Notes: generated by a model from the letters alone, not told the origin. Positions 14,858-20,117 are shown, numbered from the stretch's first letter. The stretch: 20,877 nt of DNA from a virus (IMGVR_UViG_3300044822_000089:1-20877); one strand, 5' to 3'. Translations and numbers: made by a program.

Positions 14858-16345
14858 TCATCGGGCCATCGAGAAGGGAACTCTTCTCGATCGCAAAGCC
14901 CGCAGCATCCGCTGGTACATCACATCCGCGGTCGCATAGCGGCAGGCATCGGCCACATGGTCGTGCCGCTCCTCGAGGTCGGGCAGGATGTCCCCGCTGA
15001 TCCGGTCGCGCTTGTAGCTGTAGAGGTGAAACTCCTGGGCGGCGTGCACGCAGCGCGGGTGGATGATGATGATCTCGAACGAGCGTAAGAACGCGATCCC
15101 ATCCTCGATGGCGTCCTTGCGCTTGACCACCGAGATGAGCTTCGGGTACCCGTTCTGCTGCATGTAGGAGATCGTTTCCGGCCTCGCGGAGTCGGCGCGG
15201 ATGACGTAGTCCCGCGCTTTCGGTACGGTATCGAACAGAGCGGGGGTCTTGTCGATGTCGCAGCCCACCTTGTACGCCTCGTACTCGATGAGGAGCCGGT
15301 TCCCATCGATCCAGAGCTTCACCAGCACCGAGGGGTCGACCGCGAAGCCCCAATCAGCACCATGATAGGGCCCGTCCCACAAGGGCATGGGAGCCACCGG
15401 CGGCTCGAAGGCCTCGATCTTGAATTTGCCCCTGAACACCTGGGCATCCCCGGCGATGTTGCACTCCCCTTCCCAGACGTGCAGGTAGGCATCCGGGTCG
15501 ACGCGCTGCAGGTAGTCTTTTTCCGCAATGGCATCGGCCGAAAGCCAGGGGTTGTCGCGCCAGGAGGATTTCTTGACGAGCGCTCGAGGGGGCGGATTGG
15601 TGATCATCCGATCGTAAGTCGCGTCCGTGCTTTGGTTCGGGTTGAAGATCACCCAGATCTCGGAGCCCGCTTTGCGGATGGTCGGGATGATCACCTGCCA
15701 GGAATCCGATGAGGTCGCCTCAGCTTCCTCCAGGAAGGCGATCGTCACCCCCTCCGTCGATTTTATTTTCTGGACGTTGTTACGGATGCCGGAGAAGATG
15801 AATTCCGAGCCGTTGGTGCCCTCGATCGAGGTCAACTGCGGTTTGAAATAGGCGCCCAACTCCAGCATGTCGATCTGATCGCAGAGCACCCGGTGCACCG
15901 AGTCCGCAATCGAATTCATGAACTCGCGCGCCGAGAGAATGAGCTCCGGCCTCGTCAATGCGCGCAAGATGAGCCCCCGCGTGAAGGTCCAGGACTTGGT
16001 CGCGCCGCGGCCGGAATAGCCCACCCGGTAGCGCGCCGGCACTTTAGGATTCAGCACATCGAGGTAGACCCGCGGCATCAGGCACGCCGTGATCCCGCGC
16101 CCGAAGTTCGGCGCCGGGAGGGGTTCGGGGGGCTGATACAGGCTCAAATCCGGCTCGCACACCGCGATCAGCCGTACGGAGGGGGTCAGGCGGTGGCGCA
16201 CCCGCTCCATGCGCTCGAGGTATAGGGAAAGGGACTCCTCGACCCCCTGCCAGAGCACCACCGGGGTGTACTTGATGTGCCGGGCGCGCTCGATCTCGCG
16301 CTGGGCGGCCTTGATGGTGACGGCTAAGGAGGCGCCGCCGGTCAC
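14858..16345 (-). CDS. terL: Large terminase subunit (ATPase and nuclease)
   Basis: The product is 495 residues from GTG 16345-16343, which overlaps the preceding gene's stop as GTGA; the longer frame overlaps that gene fully and is not used. Motifs: a degenerate Walker A GYSGRGATKS at about 109-118, Walker B VTIAFLEEAE at 200-209, coupling motif FNPNQ at 234-238, and the nuclease aspartates in GADWGF (D331), RADSARPE (D385) and the DHVADA block (D462/D466). The pattern is that of Terminase_3-type motors (phage SPP1/SF6 type). The protein translocates DNA into the prohead and cuts concatemers. The portal gene begins 30 bases downstream. Confidence 0.93.
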   Translation of the reverse strand: MTGGASLAVTIKAAQREIERARHIKYTPVVLWQGVEESLSLYLERMERVRHRLTPSVRLIAVCEPDLSLYQPPEPLPAPNFGRGITACLMPRVYLDVLNPKVPARYRVGYSGRGATKSWTFTRGLILRALTRPELILSAREFMNSIADSVHRVLCDQIDMLELGAYFKPQLTSIEGTNGSEFIFSGIRNNVQKIKSTEGVTIAFLEEAEATSSDSWQVIIPTIRKAGSEIWVIFNPNQSTDATYDRMITNPPPRALVKKSSWRDNPWLSADAIAEKDYLQRVDPDAYLHVWEGECNIAGDAQVFRGKFKIEAFEPPVAPMPLWDGPYHGADWGFAVDPSVLVKLWIDGNRLLIEYEAYKVGCDIDKTPALFDTVPKARDYVIRADSARPETISYMQQNGYPKLISVVKRKDAIEDGIAFLRSFEIIIIHPRCVHAAQEFHLYSYKRDRISGDILPDLEERHDHVADACRYATADVMYQRMLRALRSRRVPFSMAR

Positions 16346-16596
16346 CCCTTCCCCTTCGGCTTCAGGCGTCCTTTCATTTTTGCCACCGGCGGACTGATGC
16401 GAGGGTTTGATGCCATCCACTCGAGGAATTTCGGCGGGTCCACATAGATGCGGCCGCCGCATTTGATGAGTGCACCCGCCTTCGCCGCGCCGTTATATTC
16501 GCGATGGAACGAAATCCAATCGAGCATGTGCGGCGTGAATGGGATGCCGTGCACATCGGGGTCAATTTTTCGCAGCGGGATAAGTTGCCGAGGCAT
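16342..16596 (-). CDS. Small DNA-binding-like protein, candidate small terminase subunit
   Basis: The product is 84 residues from ATG 16596-16594; an in-frame stop lies eight codons upstream, so no longer form exists. No convincing ribosome-binding site is seen. The protein holds a helical region (FTPHMLDWISFHREYNGAA), then K-C-G-G-R-I-Y-V-D-P-P-K-F-L-E-W-M, which looks like the recognition part and wing of an excisionase/MerR-like helix-turn-helix, and a basic tail K-M-K-G-R-L-K-P-K-G-K-G. It overlaps the large terminase start by four bases. This is the usual place of a small terminase, which recognises the packaging site, but a regulator is possible too. Confidence 0.7.
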   Translation of the reverse strand: MPRQLIPLRKIDPDVHGIPFTPHMLDWISFHREYNGAAKAGALIKCGGRIYVDPPKFLEWMASNPRISPPVAKMKGRLKPKGKG

Positions 16597-16608
16597 GGTG
16601 ATCTTCGT

Positions 16609-16632
16609 GGCGCTTTGTCAGGCGCTTTGTCA
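16609..16632 (+). repeat. Tandem 12-base direct repeat upstream of the candidate small terminase
   Basis: Two exact, contiguous copies of GGCGCTTTGTCA lie 13 bases ahead of the start at 16596. The next base after the second copy is C, so the right copy reads GGCGCTTTGTCAC, which matches the GGCGTTATGTCAC copy at 16884-16896 in 11 of 13 positions. They could bind the small terminase (packaging site), a regulator or the recombinase. Confidence 0.7.
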
Positions 16633-16910
16633 CGGTTAGCGTCCACCATTTTTCGGCGCACGTCACTGGTCATTTTTCGTACCCGAAATCGGTGTTTGCC
16701 GGTTTGCGGTACCCATTTTTGACCATTGACTGATGACGGGCACCTGTGTCATGGCCGACCTGGGTAAAATTTCAAAATTTGGGAATTTGCAAAAATCGTG
16801 TGGGGGTGGGGGCGGCGCACGCCGCTGTCATAATCCAGGAGTGGGGGGTACGTCACACTTTGCCCCTTATGTCACATGGATCTGGCGTTATGTCACCCCG
16901 CGTTATGTCC
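16633..16910. promoter_or_regulatory. Intergenic control region ahead of the terminase operon
   Basis: About 280 bases without a convincing gene. Three copies of CATTTTT (plus strand, at 16647, 16671 and 16714), two followed by CG and the third by GA, lie upstream of the packaging operon and may be regulator-binding sites. The run of G around 16801-16812 and 16841-16848 and AT-rich bits at 16764-16795 are also present. I see no clean -35/-10 pair on the minus strand, so the late promoter, if here, may need a phage activator. Confidence 0.4.
16848..16910 (+). repeat. TTATGTCAC repeats downstream of the recombinase
   Basis: Exact TTATGTCAC occurs at 16867-16875 and 16888-16896, TTATGTCC at 16903-16910 directly abutting the recombinase stop, and a weaker GTACGTCAC at 16848-16856. 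Core starts are 19, 21 and 15 bases apart. The orientation is the same as in the array upstream of the 95-residue gene. Confidence 0.7.
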
Positions 16911-17513
16911 TCAGGCCGCCACCGCAGGCCCCACGATCCGCTGCACCGTGCTCGAACCACAGCCCAAGGTACGGGCGATCTTGAGCATCCCCATGCCTTG
17001 GGCCCGGAGCGCCTTGATCTGCTCCACAACGGCCTCTGAGACGGCTGGACGGCCCATGTGCTTGCCCTGCGCGCGTGCCCGAGAGATGCCCGCATTGATG
17101 CGCTCAATGAGTACCGATCGCTCAAACTCGGCGAACACGCCGCACATGCTGAGCATGGCCTTGCCTGCCGCCGTGGACGAATCCATGCCCTGGGTGTGCA
17201 GGTAGAGCGCGACCCCTTGCTGGCGCATCTCGTCCATGAATTCGACCAGGTGCGAGAGCGAGCGGCCGATGCGGTCGATTGACCAGGCCGCAATGAGGTC
17301 GAACTTCCCGCGGGTGGCGTCCTTGCAGAGCTGGGCGAAGCCAGGGCGCTTATCGCGGCCCTTGGCCCCTGAGAAGCCCTGATCCACGTAGGTCTCGACG
17401 ATCTGCCAGCCGCGATGCTCGGCGACGCGCTCAAGCTCCTGGCGCTGGTTCTCGACTGATTGGCCCCCGGTTGAGACCCGGAGGTACATCCCGACTCGTT
17501 TTGGCTTGTCCAT
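16911..17513 (-). CDS. Serine recombinase of the resolvase/invertase family
   Basis: The product is 200 residues, full length for small serine recombinases (Tn3 resolvase / Pin-Hin type). The catalytic region YLRVST carries Arg12 and Ser14; SIDRIGRS at 78-85 supplies the conserved arginines 81 and 84. The dimer helix E with FAEFERSVLIERI spans about 128-140. Residues 150-195 (GKHMGRPAVSE, then ALRAQGMGMLKIARTLGCGS) form the C-terminal helix-turn-helix. It would bind paired sites, cut with a 5'-phosphoserine link and resolve, invert or integrate DNA. The start ATG 17513-17511 has only a weak GAG upstream. It lies between repeat sets and may resolve phage multimers, switch a segment, or belong to a separate mobile cassette. 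Confidence 0.93.
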   Translation of the reverse strand: MDKPKRVGMYLRVSTGGQSVENQRQELERVAEHRGWQIVETYVDQGFSGAKGRDKRPGFAQLCKDATRGKFDLIAAWSIDRIGRSLSHLVEFMDEMRQQGVALYLHTQGMDSSTAAGKAMLSMCGVFAEFERSVLIERINAGISRARAQGKHMGRPAVSEAVVEQIKALRAQGMGMLKIARTLGCGSSTVQRIVGPAVAA

Positions 17514-17532
17514 GGCTCATCATGCAACAAGC

Positions 17533-17632
17533 CTATGCGAAAAGGGAATGATTCCGCATGATCTGCGACAGCCTTCACAAGTGATTGATCGGGATGGAAA
17601 CGCCCAGCCAAATTCACGCACGCTTTCCGCAT
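17533..17632. promoter_or_regulatory. Possible recombinase binding/crossover region upstream of its gene
   Basis: The gap between the recombinase start and the 95-residue gene holds three related motifs: CTATGCGAAAAG (17533-17544), TTCCGCAT (17552-17559) and TTCCGCAT (17625-17632). The first and second face each other (ATGCG...CGCAT) around the perfect palindrome GGAAT-G-ATTCC (17545-17555). Resolvase genes often lie next to their own res site with inverted subsites, so this is a candidate; the spacing does not match a known res layout that I can name. Confidence 0.4.
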
Positions 17633-17636
17633 AGCG

Positions 17637-17645
17637 TTATGTCTC
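17637..17645 (+). repeat. Single TTATGTCTC copy at the end of the 95-residue gene
   Basis: One copy of the same repeat family lies between the two genes, with its first three bases forming the TAA stop of the 95-residue gene on the minus strand. Orientation is the same as in the two flanking sets. Confidence 0.6.
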
Positions 17646-17924
17646 AAGGTCGAATTCGAGCGCCGTTTCGCTCTTCAGCCCCTTCAACTGCTCGAGCAGC
17701 GCGGCGAGCTGCTGCGCCTGGTCCATCGCGGCGACGATCTCCCGGTGCCGGCCGACCACGCGGGAGAGGATATCGCCTGCCTCCAGGCTCAAACGGCCGT
17801 TCACCATGGCGCGGTAGATGTAGGCGGACTCGCGCCGGGCATCGTCCAAGTTGTTCAGCTGCACGCGGCGGCCGCGCTTTGGCTTCTCACCCGGCAGGAG
17901 CTCGGCGGCGGGCTGGCGTTTCAC
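17637..17924 (-). CDS. Small basic, helical protein next to the recombinase (unknown function)
   Basis: The product is 95 residues from GTG 17924-17922, inside the last repeat of the upstream array. The N-terminus is basic and proline-rich (EKPKRGRRVQ). The rest is helical: DDARRESAYIYRAMVNGRL, then S-L-E-A-G-D-I-L-S-R-V-V-G-R-H-R-E-I-V and a leucine-rich coil AAMDQAQQLAALLEQLKGLK. The pattern R-E-x-x-x-x-Y-R-A-x-x-x-G-x-L is common in small proteobacterial and phage proteins found near recombinases and terminases; I know no assigned function. The stop TAA lies in another TTATGTC repeat (17637-17645). No ribosome-binding site is visible ahead of the GTG, and the frame stays open upstream through the repeats. 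Confidence 0.65.
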   Translation of the reverse strand: MKRQPAAELLPGEKPKRGRRVQLNNLDDARRESAYIYRAMVNGRLSLEAGDILSRVVGRHREIVAAMDQAQQLAALLEQLKGLKSETALEFDLET

Positions 17925-18015
17925 GTTATGTGATACCGCATTATGTGAGACTGCATTATGGTCAATCGCATTATGGCAAATCGGTGATATGTCACATCGG
18001 AATATGGAAAATCGG
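17922..18015 (+). repeat. Array of six 15-16 base imperfect direct repeats
   Basis: The cores start at 17926 (TTATGTGAT), 17941 (TTATGTGAG), 17956 (TTATGGTCA), 17971 (TTATGGCAA), 17987 (ATATGTCAC) and 18002 (ATATGGAAA), a spacing of 15, 15, 15, 16 and 15. The bases before the core are usually CGCA/TGCA or CGG. The first repeat covers the start codon of the 95-residue gene. On the minus strand each unit carries CATAAT or CATATT, similar to a -10 box. This could be an iteron-like binding array, a set of recombinase sites, or an operator. Confidence 0.75.
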
Positions 18016-18123
18016 GGCCGGGCGCGCGGCGCGGCGCGGGTTCACCTGCTCAGTATTTCGACCAAAATGTTCGTGGAACGGCGCCTTTTGACTGTACTCC
18101 CTTTCCTAACGTGTTGATTCCGC
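18016..18123. other. Intergenic stretch with no supported gene
   Basis: About 108 bases between the repeat array and the small minus-strand candidate gene. Minus-strand short frames here are under 20 codons. I see a purine-rich AGGAAAGGGAG (minus, around 18103-18113) that looks like a ribosome-binding site but has no good start at the right distance. Confidence 0.4.
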
Positions 18124-18216
18124 TCAATCGCCATTCTCGCTGTCTGACCGTTCTGGTGCACCGAGCACGAGCGCAAGGGCTCGCTCAGTGCGGCCTGAGC
18201 GCTCGCTTACCCTCAT
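18124..18216 (-). CDS. Possible 30-residue protein
   Basis: The frame runs from ATG 18216-18214 to TGA 18126-18124. The protein starts MRVSERSGRTERALALVLGA and ends with an acidic tail. A purine-rich GAGGGG is about nine bases upstream, and the start overlaps the stop of an even shorter frame as ATGA. The frame overlaps an imperfect inverted repeat (GCTCGCTCAG...CTGAGCG, 18181-18203), so the reading may be accidental. No family is recognised. Confidence 0.3.
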   Translation of the reverse strand: MRVSERSGRTERALALVLGAPERSDSENGD

Positions 18217-18283
18217 TCCGCCTGCCCCTCTGCGCCTGTCATCCTGATGGGTGGGCGCTGCCTATGCAGGGTGCGAGCAGGCG

Positions 18284-18541
18284 TTAAGCGGCTTTGGGCC
18301 CCTCATCGCTCGCTCGCTGGATATTGCCGGCGACATGGGCGGTGGCGCGTGCGAGCCAGCCTTGGACTTCCAGGCCGCTGGTGCGGGCACCGAAGCCGTG
18401 GACGTTCACCTCCTGGCTCGCGCGGCCCAAGATCACGATGCAGGTGAGCTGCTCATCCGCGGTTTCGACCCAGTCGGCGAGCTTACGCAGCTGCAACGCC
18501 ACATCGGCGAGATTCGTGCGCGGGAACTCGGTGACGTTCAC
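18284..18541 (-). CDS. Small phage protein of unknown function (85 residues)
   Basis: GTG 18541-18539 with AGGGG about seven bases upstream starts an 85-residue protein. It has an amphipathic N-terminus (TNLADVALQLRKLADWVETA), a strand C-I-V-I-L-G-R, a strand with E-V-N-V-H-G-F-G-A, and a C-terminal helix WLARATAHVAGNI. Proteins with this helix-strand-strand-helix pattern are frequent in proteobacterial phage early or accessory regions, with no known role. Its start overlaps the end of a 14-codon frame (GTGA), which fits the tightly packed cluster upstream. Confidence 0.65.
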   Translation of the reverse strand: MNVTEFPRTNLADVALQLRKLADWVETADEQLTCIVILGRASQEVNVHGFGARTSGLEVQGWLARATAHVAGNIQRASDEGPKAA

Positions 18542-18582
18542 GGCGGCCCCTGTCCTTGCGGCGCCCCTTGCGGTTCATCCAT
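18538..18582 (-). CDS. Possible 14-residue mini-gene
   Basis: ATG 18582-18580 opens 14 codons (MDEPQGAPQGQGPP) ending in TGA, which overlaps the GTG of the 85-residue gene. The start lies within the last codons of the 37-residue gene. It may only serve to carry ribosomes to the next start; a real peptide is doubtful. Confidence 0.2.
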   Translation of the reverse strand: MDEPQGAPQGQGPP

Positions 18583-18688
18583 CCTTCACCGACCACAGCG
18601 CCAGGGTGATCGAGAGGGCCAGGGCCGCGATGGCGATCCAGCCGAAGAGGAGCTCGCGGCGATACTCAGGGTCCGTGGGCTCCTCCAT
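18575..18688 (-). CDS. Small single-span membrane protein (37 residues)
   Basis: ATG 18688-18686 shares one base with the upstream gene's stop (TGATG). The protein is MEEPTDPEYRREL, then one hydrophobic segment L-F-G-W-I-A-I-A-A-L-A-L-S-I-T-L-A-L-W (about 14-32), and a short charged tail S-V-K-D-G. The single span with an acidic N-terminal tail could act in lysis (holin-like or regulator) or sit in the inner membrane for another reason. No family is recognised. Confidence 0.55.
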   Translation of the reverse strand: MEEPTDPEYRRELLFGWIAIAALALSITLALWSVKDG

Positions 18689-18864
18689 CAAGGCTTATCC
18701 GCGGGTGGGGGAGCCTTGGTGGCCGGGTTGATGTTCGGGGGGTATTCGGCGGGCTGTTTTGGCTTTTCGCCTTCGACGCCCTCCTCGCGCTGTTTCACCT
18801 CGTCCGTGTAGGACTGCAGGGAATCCGCTTCCGGGGTTACGCCAGTCTGTTTGCGCTCTGTCAT
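18688..18864 (-). CDS. Small proline-rich, charged protein (58 residues)
   Basis: ATG 18864-18862 has a strong AAGGAG eight bases upstream. The protein starts MTERKQTGVTPEADSLQSYT, has a charged middle (EVKQREEGVEGEKPKQ) and ends in a proline-rich tail with A-P-P-P-A-D-K-P. It looks unstructured. It follows the nuclease gene by 13 bases and overlaps the membrane protein start by one base, so the three are probably co-translated. Function unknown. Confidence 0.6.
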   Translation of the reverse strand: MTERKQTGVTPEADSLQSYTDEVKQREEGVEGEKPKQPAEYPPNINPATKAPPPADKP

Positions 18865-18877
18865 CGTTCAGCTCCTT

Positions 18878-19300
18878 TTAGGGTTGTCCTTGAACACCTC
18901 TCCACCCTCTCGCGTGCAGCACCTTCTGGGTGAAGCCGATCGCCTGTCCCGATTTCACTTCCGCCGGCGTGTAGCGCAGCGTGAAGAACCCGAGCAAGGC
19001 CGCATCGTTTTGCTTGGTCATGTTCCGCGTGATGTCGATCGGGTGGCTGTGGGCACCGCCCTTCGGCATCCAGATTCCGCCGTCGATCTCGACCATCAGC
19101 CGCCACTCGAGGAAGGCGAAGTCCGCGATCCACACCCGGCGCTTATCCCCGGGGTGCTTGTCCTGGGCGAAGCGGTAGTGCGGGATCACGCTCGGCAGCT
19201 TCAGCGCCCGGCACTGGAAGGCGAAAGTCGACTCCTGCGAGACCGTGATTTTACGCCCTTTCGTGGCAAAGAGCGCGCGCGTGAGCTCAGCGGAGTTCAT
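18878..19300 (-). CDS. Predicted PD-(D/E)XK nuclease (DUF559/VSR-like fold)
   Basis: The product is 140 residues. The core RRVWIADFAFLEWRLMVEID then G-G contains Asp60 after the WIA strand and E71-I-D73-G in the next strand. This matches the D...ExD/K signature of small VSR-like or DUF559-type restriction-fold endonucleases (D-F-x-x-x-x-x-x-L-x-x-E-I-D-G). An H-S-H-P and T-K-Q-N-D motif follow at about 84-99. The likely role is cutting phage or host DNA in replication, recombination or repair; target unknown. It heads the leftward cluster of small genes and lies about 75 bases from the divergent operator-promoter region that probably controls it. AGG eight bases upstream of ATG is the only ribosome-binding hint. 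Confidence 0.72.
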   Translation of the reverse strand: MNSAELTRALFATKGRKITVSQESTFAFQCRALKLPSVIPHYRFAQDKHPGDKRRVWIADFAFLEWRLMVEIDGGIWMPKGGAHSHPIDITRNMTKQNDAALLGFFTLRYTPAEVKSGQAIGFTQKVLHARGWRGVQGQP

Positions 19301-19372
19301 GTCGTGCCTGATCGTTCTCCTTGCGCAGCTTCATAGCTGCCTGCGAGCTTCGTTCAAAACTGCGACACGGCT

Positions 19373-19414
19373 CTCATACGCAATACTTGCGTATACGCAA
19401 AATGTGCGTATAAT
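19373..19414. promoter_or_regulatory. Divergent promoters overlapping an inverted-repeat operator
   Basis: Half-sites ATACGCAA (19376-19383), TTGCGTAT (19387-19394), ATACGCAA (19393-19400) and TGCGTAT (19405-19411) give a perfect 14-base palindrome TTGCGTATACGCAA (19387-19400) and two further inverted pairs. The rightward promoter has -35 TTGCGT (19387-19392), a 16-base spacer and a perfect -10 TATAAT (19409-19414). The leftward promoter, on the minus strand, has -35 TTGCGT (19400-19395), a 16-base spacer and -10 TATGAG (19378-19373). The two -35 boxes lie in the same palindrome, so one dimeric repressor could shut both. Confidence 0.75.
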
Positions 19415-19449
19415 GATTATCACGGTAGCAGCAACAACGGAGACGAAAG

Positions 19450-19623
19450 ATGAACACTCAGATGAACACGGTAGACAAGATTCTGGACCTGAAGACGGGC
19501 GAACTGATGGCGGGTGAATTCGACAACCACACAGAGGCCCACCGGCACGCGGCGTACCTGAACAACCTCTACGGCAACCGGTACGCGGTGCAGACGGTGA
19601 TCGCCCCGACCTTCGCGGGATGA
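19450..19623 (+). CDS. Small protein (57 residues) from the rightward promoter
   Basis: GGAG seven bases before ATG 19450-19452 and the TATAAT promoter 36 bases upstream make this a well supported rightward gene. The protein begins MNTQMNTVDKILDLKTGELM, continues with AGEFDNHTEAHRHAAYLNNL and ends YGNRYAVQTV-IAPTFAG. It reads as a short strand followed by a helix and strand, with histidines at 27, 31 and 33. I do not recognise a family. It ends five bases before a hairpin terminator. It could be an early regulator or anti-host peptide; that is a guess from its position. Confidence 0.7.
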   Translation: MNTQMNTVDKILDLKTGELMAGEFDNHTEAHRHAAYLNNLYGNRYAVQTVIAPTFAG

Positions 19624-19628
19624 AACAG

Positions 19629-19655
19629 GAGGGGCCGCAAGGCCCCTCTCTCTTT
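19629..19655 (+). terminator. Rho-independent terminator with GCAA loop
   Basis: A perfect 8-base stem GAGGGGCC / GGCCCCTC closes a GCAA tetraloop and is followed by TCTCTTT. It lies directly after the 57-residue gene on the plus strand. Since the helix-turn-helix gene starts 23 bases further on, it may be an attenuator rather than an operon end. Confidence 0.85.
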
Positions 19656-19677
19656 GCCTCGGATGGAGCCTTGAGCC

Positions 19678-19866
19678 ATGGCCACCAAATTCCCGAAACC
19701 CCCGAAGCCCGCCGAGCTCTTGGCCTTCCGGCAGGCTCACGGCTTGAGCCAGTCCAAAGCGGCGGATCTCGCCTACGTCTCCTTGCGCTCCTGGCACGGC
19801 TGGGAGGCGGGCACCACGCGCATGCACCCGGCGATCTGGGCCTGGGTCAAGCACTCGGTCGGGTGA
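19678..19866 (+). CDS. Small helix-turn-helix DNA-binding protein (XRE/Cro-like)
   Basis: The product is 62 residues. After a short proline-rich start, AELLAFRQAHGLSQSKAADL then A-Y-V-S-L-R-S-W-H-G-W-E-A-G forms a standard Cro/C1-type helix-turn-helix, with the recognition part S-L-R-S-W-H and the W-E-A-G-T motif; the end MHPAIWAWVKHSV is the closing helix. GGAG lies about ten bases upstream of ATG. It is the only clear transcription-factor-type gene in the window, near the inverted repeats at 19376-19411, so it may be the repressor of that operator. The gene is downstream of the terminator, so its expression would depend on read-through or on a promoter I do not see. Confidence 0.78.
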   Translation: MATKFPKPPKPAELLAFRQAHGLSQSKAADLAYVSLRSWHGWEAGTTRMHPAIWAWVKHSVG

Positions 19867-20009
19867 ATATGTCAACGGGCATAATGTGTTTCCATTGATT
19901 TTTTTTTGAAATCGGGTATTGATCGCTGAGCATGCCGACAGCTGGGGGGCTTGAAGGTGAGCATCATCAGGTGAGCTTGCCGCCCGCTTTGGGTCCGAGA
20001 GCTGAGCCT
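19867..20009. other. Intergenic stretch between convergent genes
   Basis: It is AT-rich at the left, with nine T at 19899-19907 preceded by only weak hairpins (AATG/CATT, and GATTT/AAATC flanking the T run). It might terminate rightward transcription but the stem is poor. No supported gene. Confidence 0.4.
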
Positions 20010-20117
20010 TCATGGCGGATTCCGGCGCTCGTTTCTCAGCCGATGCAGGTTGTTAAGCGCCAGCAGCATTACCGAGATCGACATGGCTATCAGCGCAAAA
20101 GCGGCGTAACCGTTCAT
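20010..20117 (-). CDS. Small membrane protein (35 residues)
   Basis: ATG 20117-20115 overlaps the stop of the 60-residue gene as ATGA. The protein starts MNGYAAFALIAMSISVMLLA and continues LNNLHRLRNERRNPP: one hydrophobic segment (about 5-20) followed by a basic tail, so inside-positive with a single span. Such tiny membrane proteins at the end of phage tail modules may be lysis-related (holin or spanin component), but no family is recognised. It is too short for standard gene cut-offs. Confidence 0.55.
   Translation of the reverse strand: MNGYAAFALIAMSISVMLLALNNLHRLRNERRNPP

Noticed and set aside
16374-16673. 99-codon minus-strand frame over the candidate small terminase
   Set aside because: Different frame from the 84-residue protein; it includes the tandem repeat as DKAP-DKAP and then turns into cysteine/serine/arginine-rich shadow sequence.
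16853-17647. 264-codon minus-strand frame overlapping the recombinase
   Set aside because: It is a different frame over the same DNA, serine/arginine-rich, while the recombinase frame has all catalytic motifs.
17922-18015. CRISPR array
   Set aside because: The period is only 15-16 bases with no distinct repeat and spacer lengths; CRISPR repeats are longer and have unique spacers.
18181-18207. Inverted repeat as a terminator after the 85-residue gene
   Set aside because: A 7-base stem is present but no T-run follows on either strand, so it does not qualify as a rho-independent terminator.
19317-19360. 15-codon frame ahead of the nuclease on the minus strand
   Set aside because: It begins ATGAAGCTGCGC and overlaps the nuclease start, but it is too short and has no own ribosome-binding site.
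19420-20013. 197-codon minus-strand frame starting with an ATGA overlap after the 35-residue membrane protein
   Set aside because: It runs antisense through the helix-turn-helix gene, the terminator and the 57-residue gene, and its sequence there is arginine/histidine/valine-rich. The ATGA overlap keeps a short real gene at its start barely possible, but nothing else supports it.
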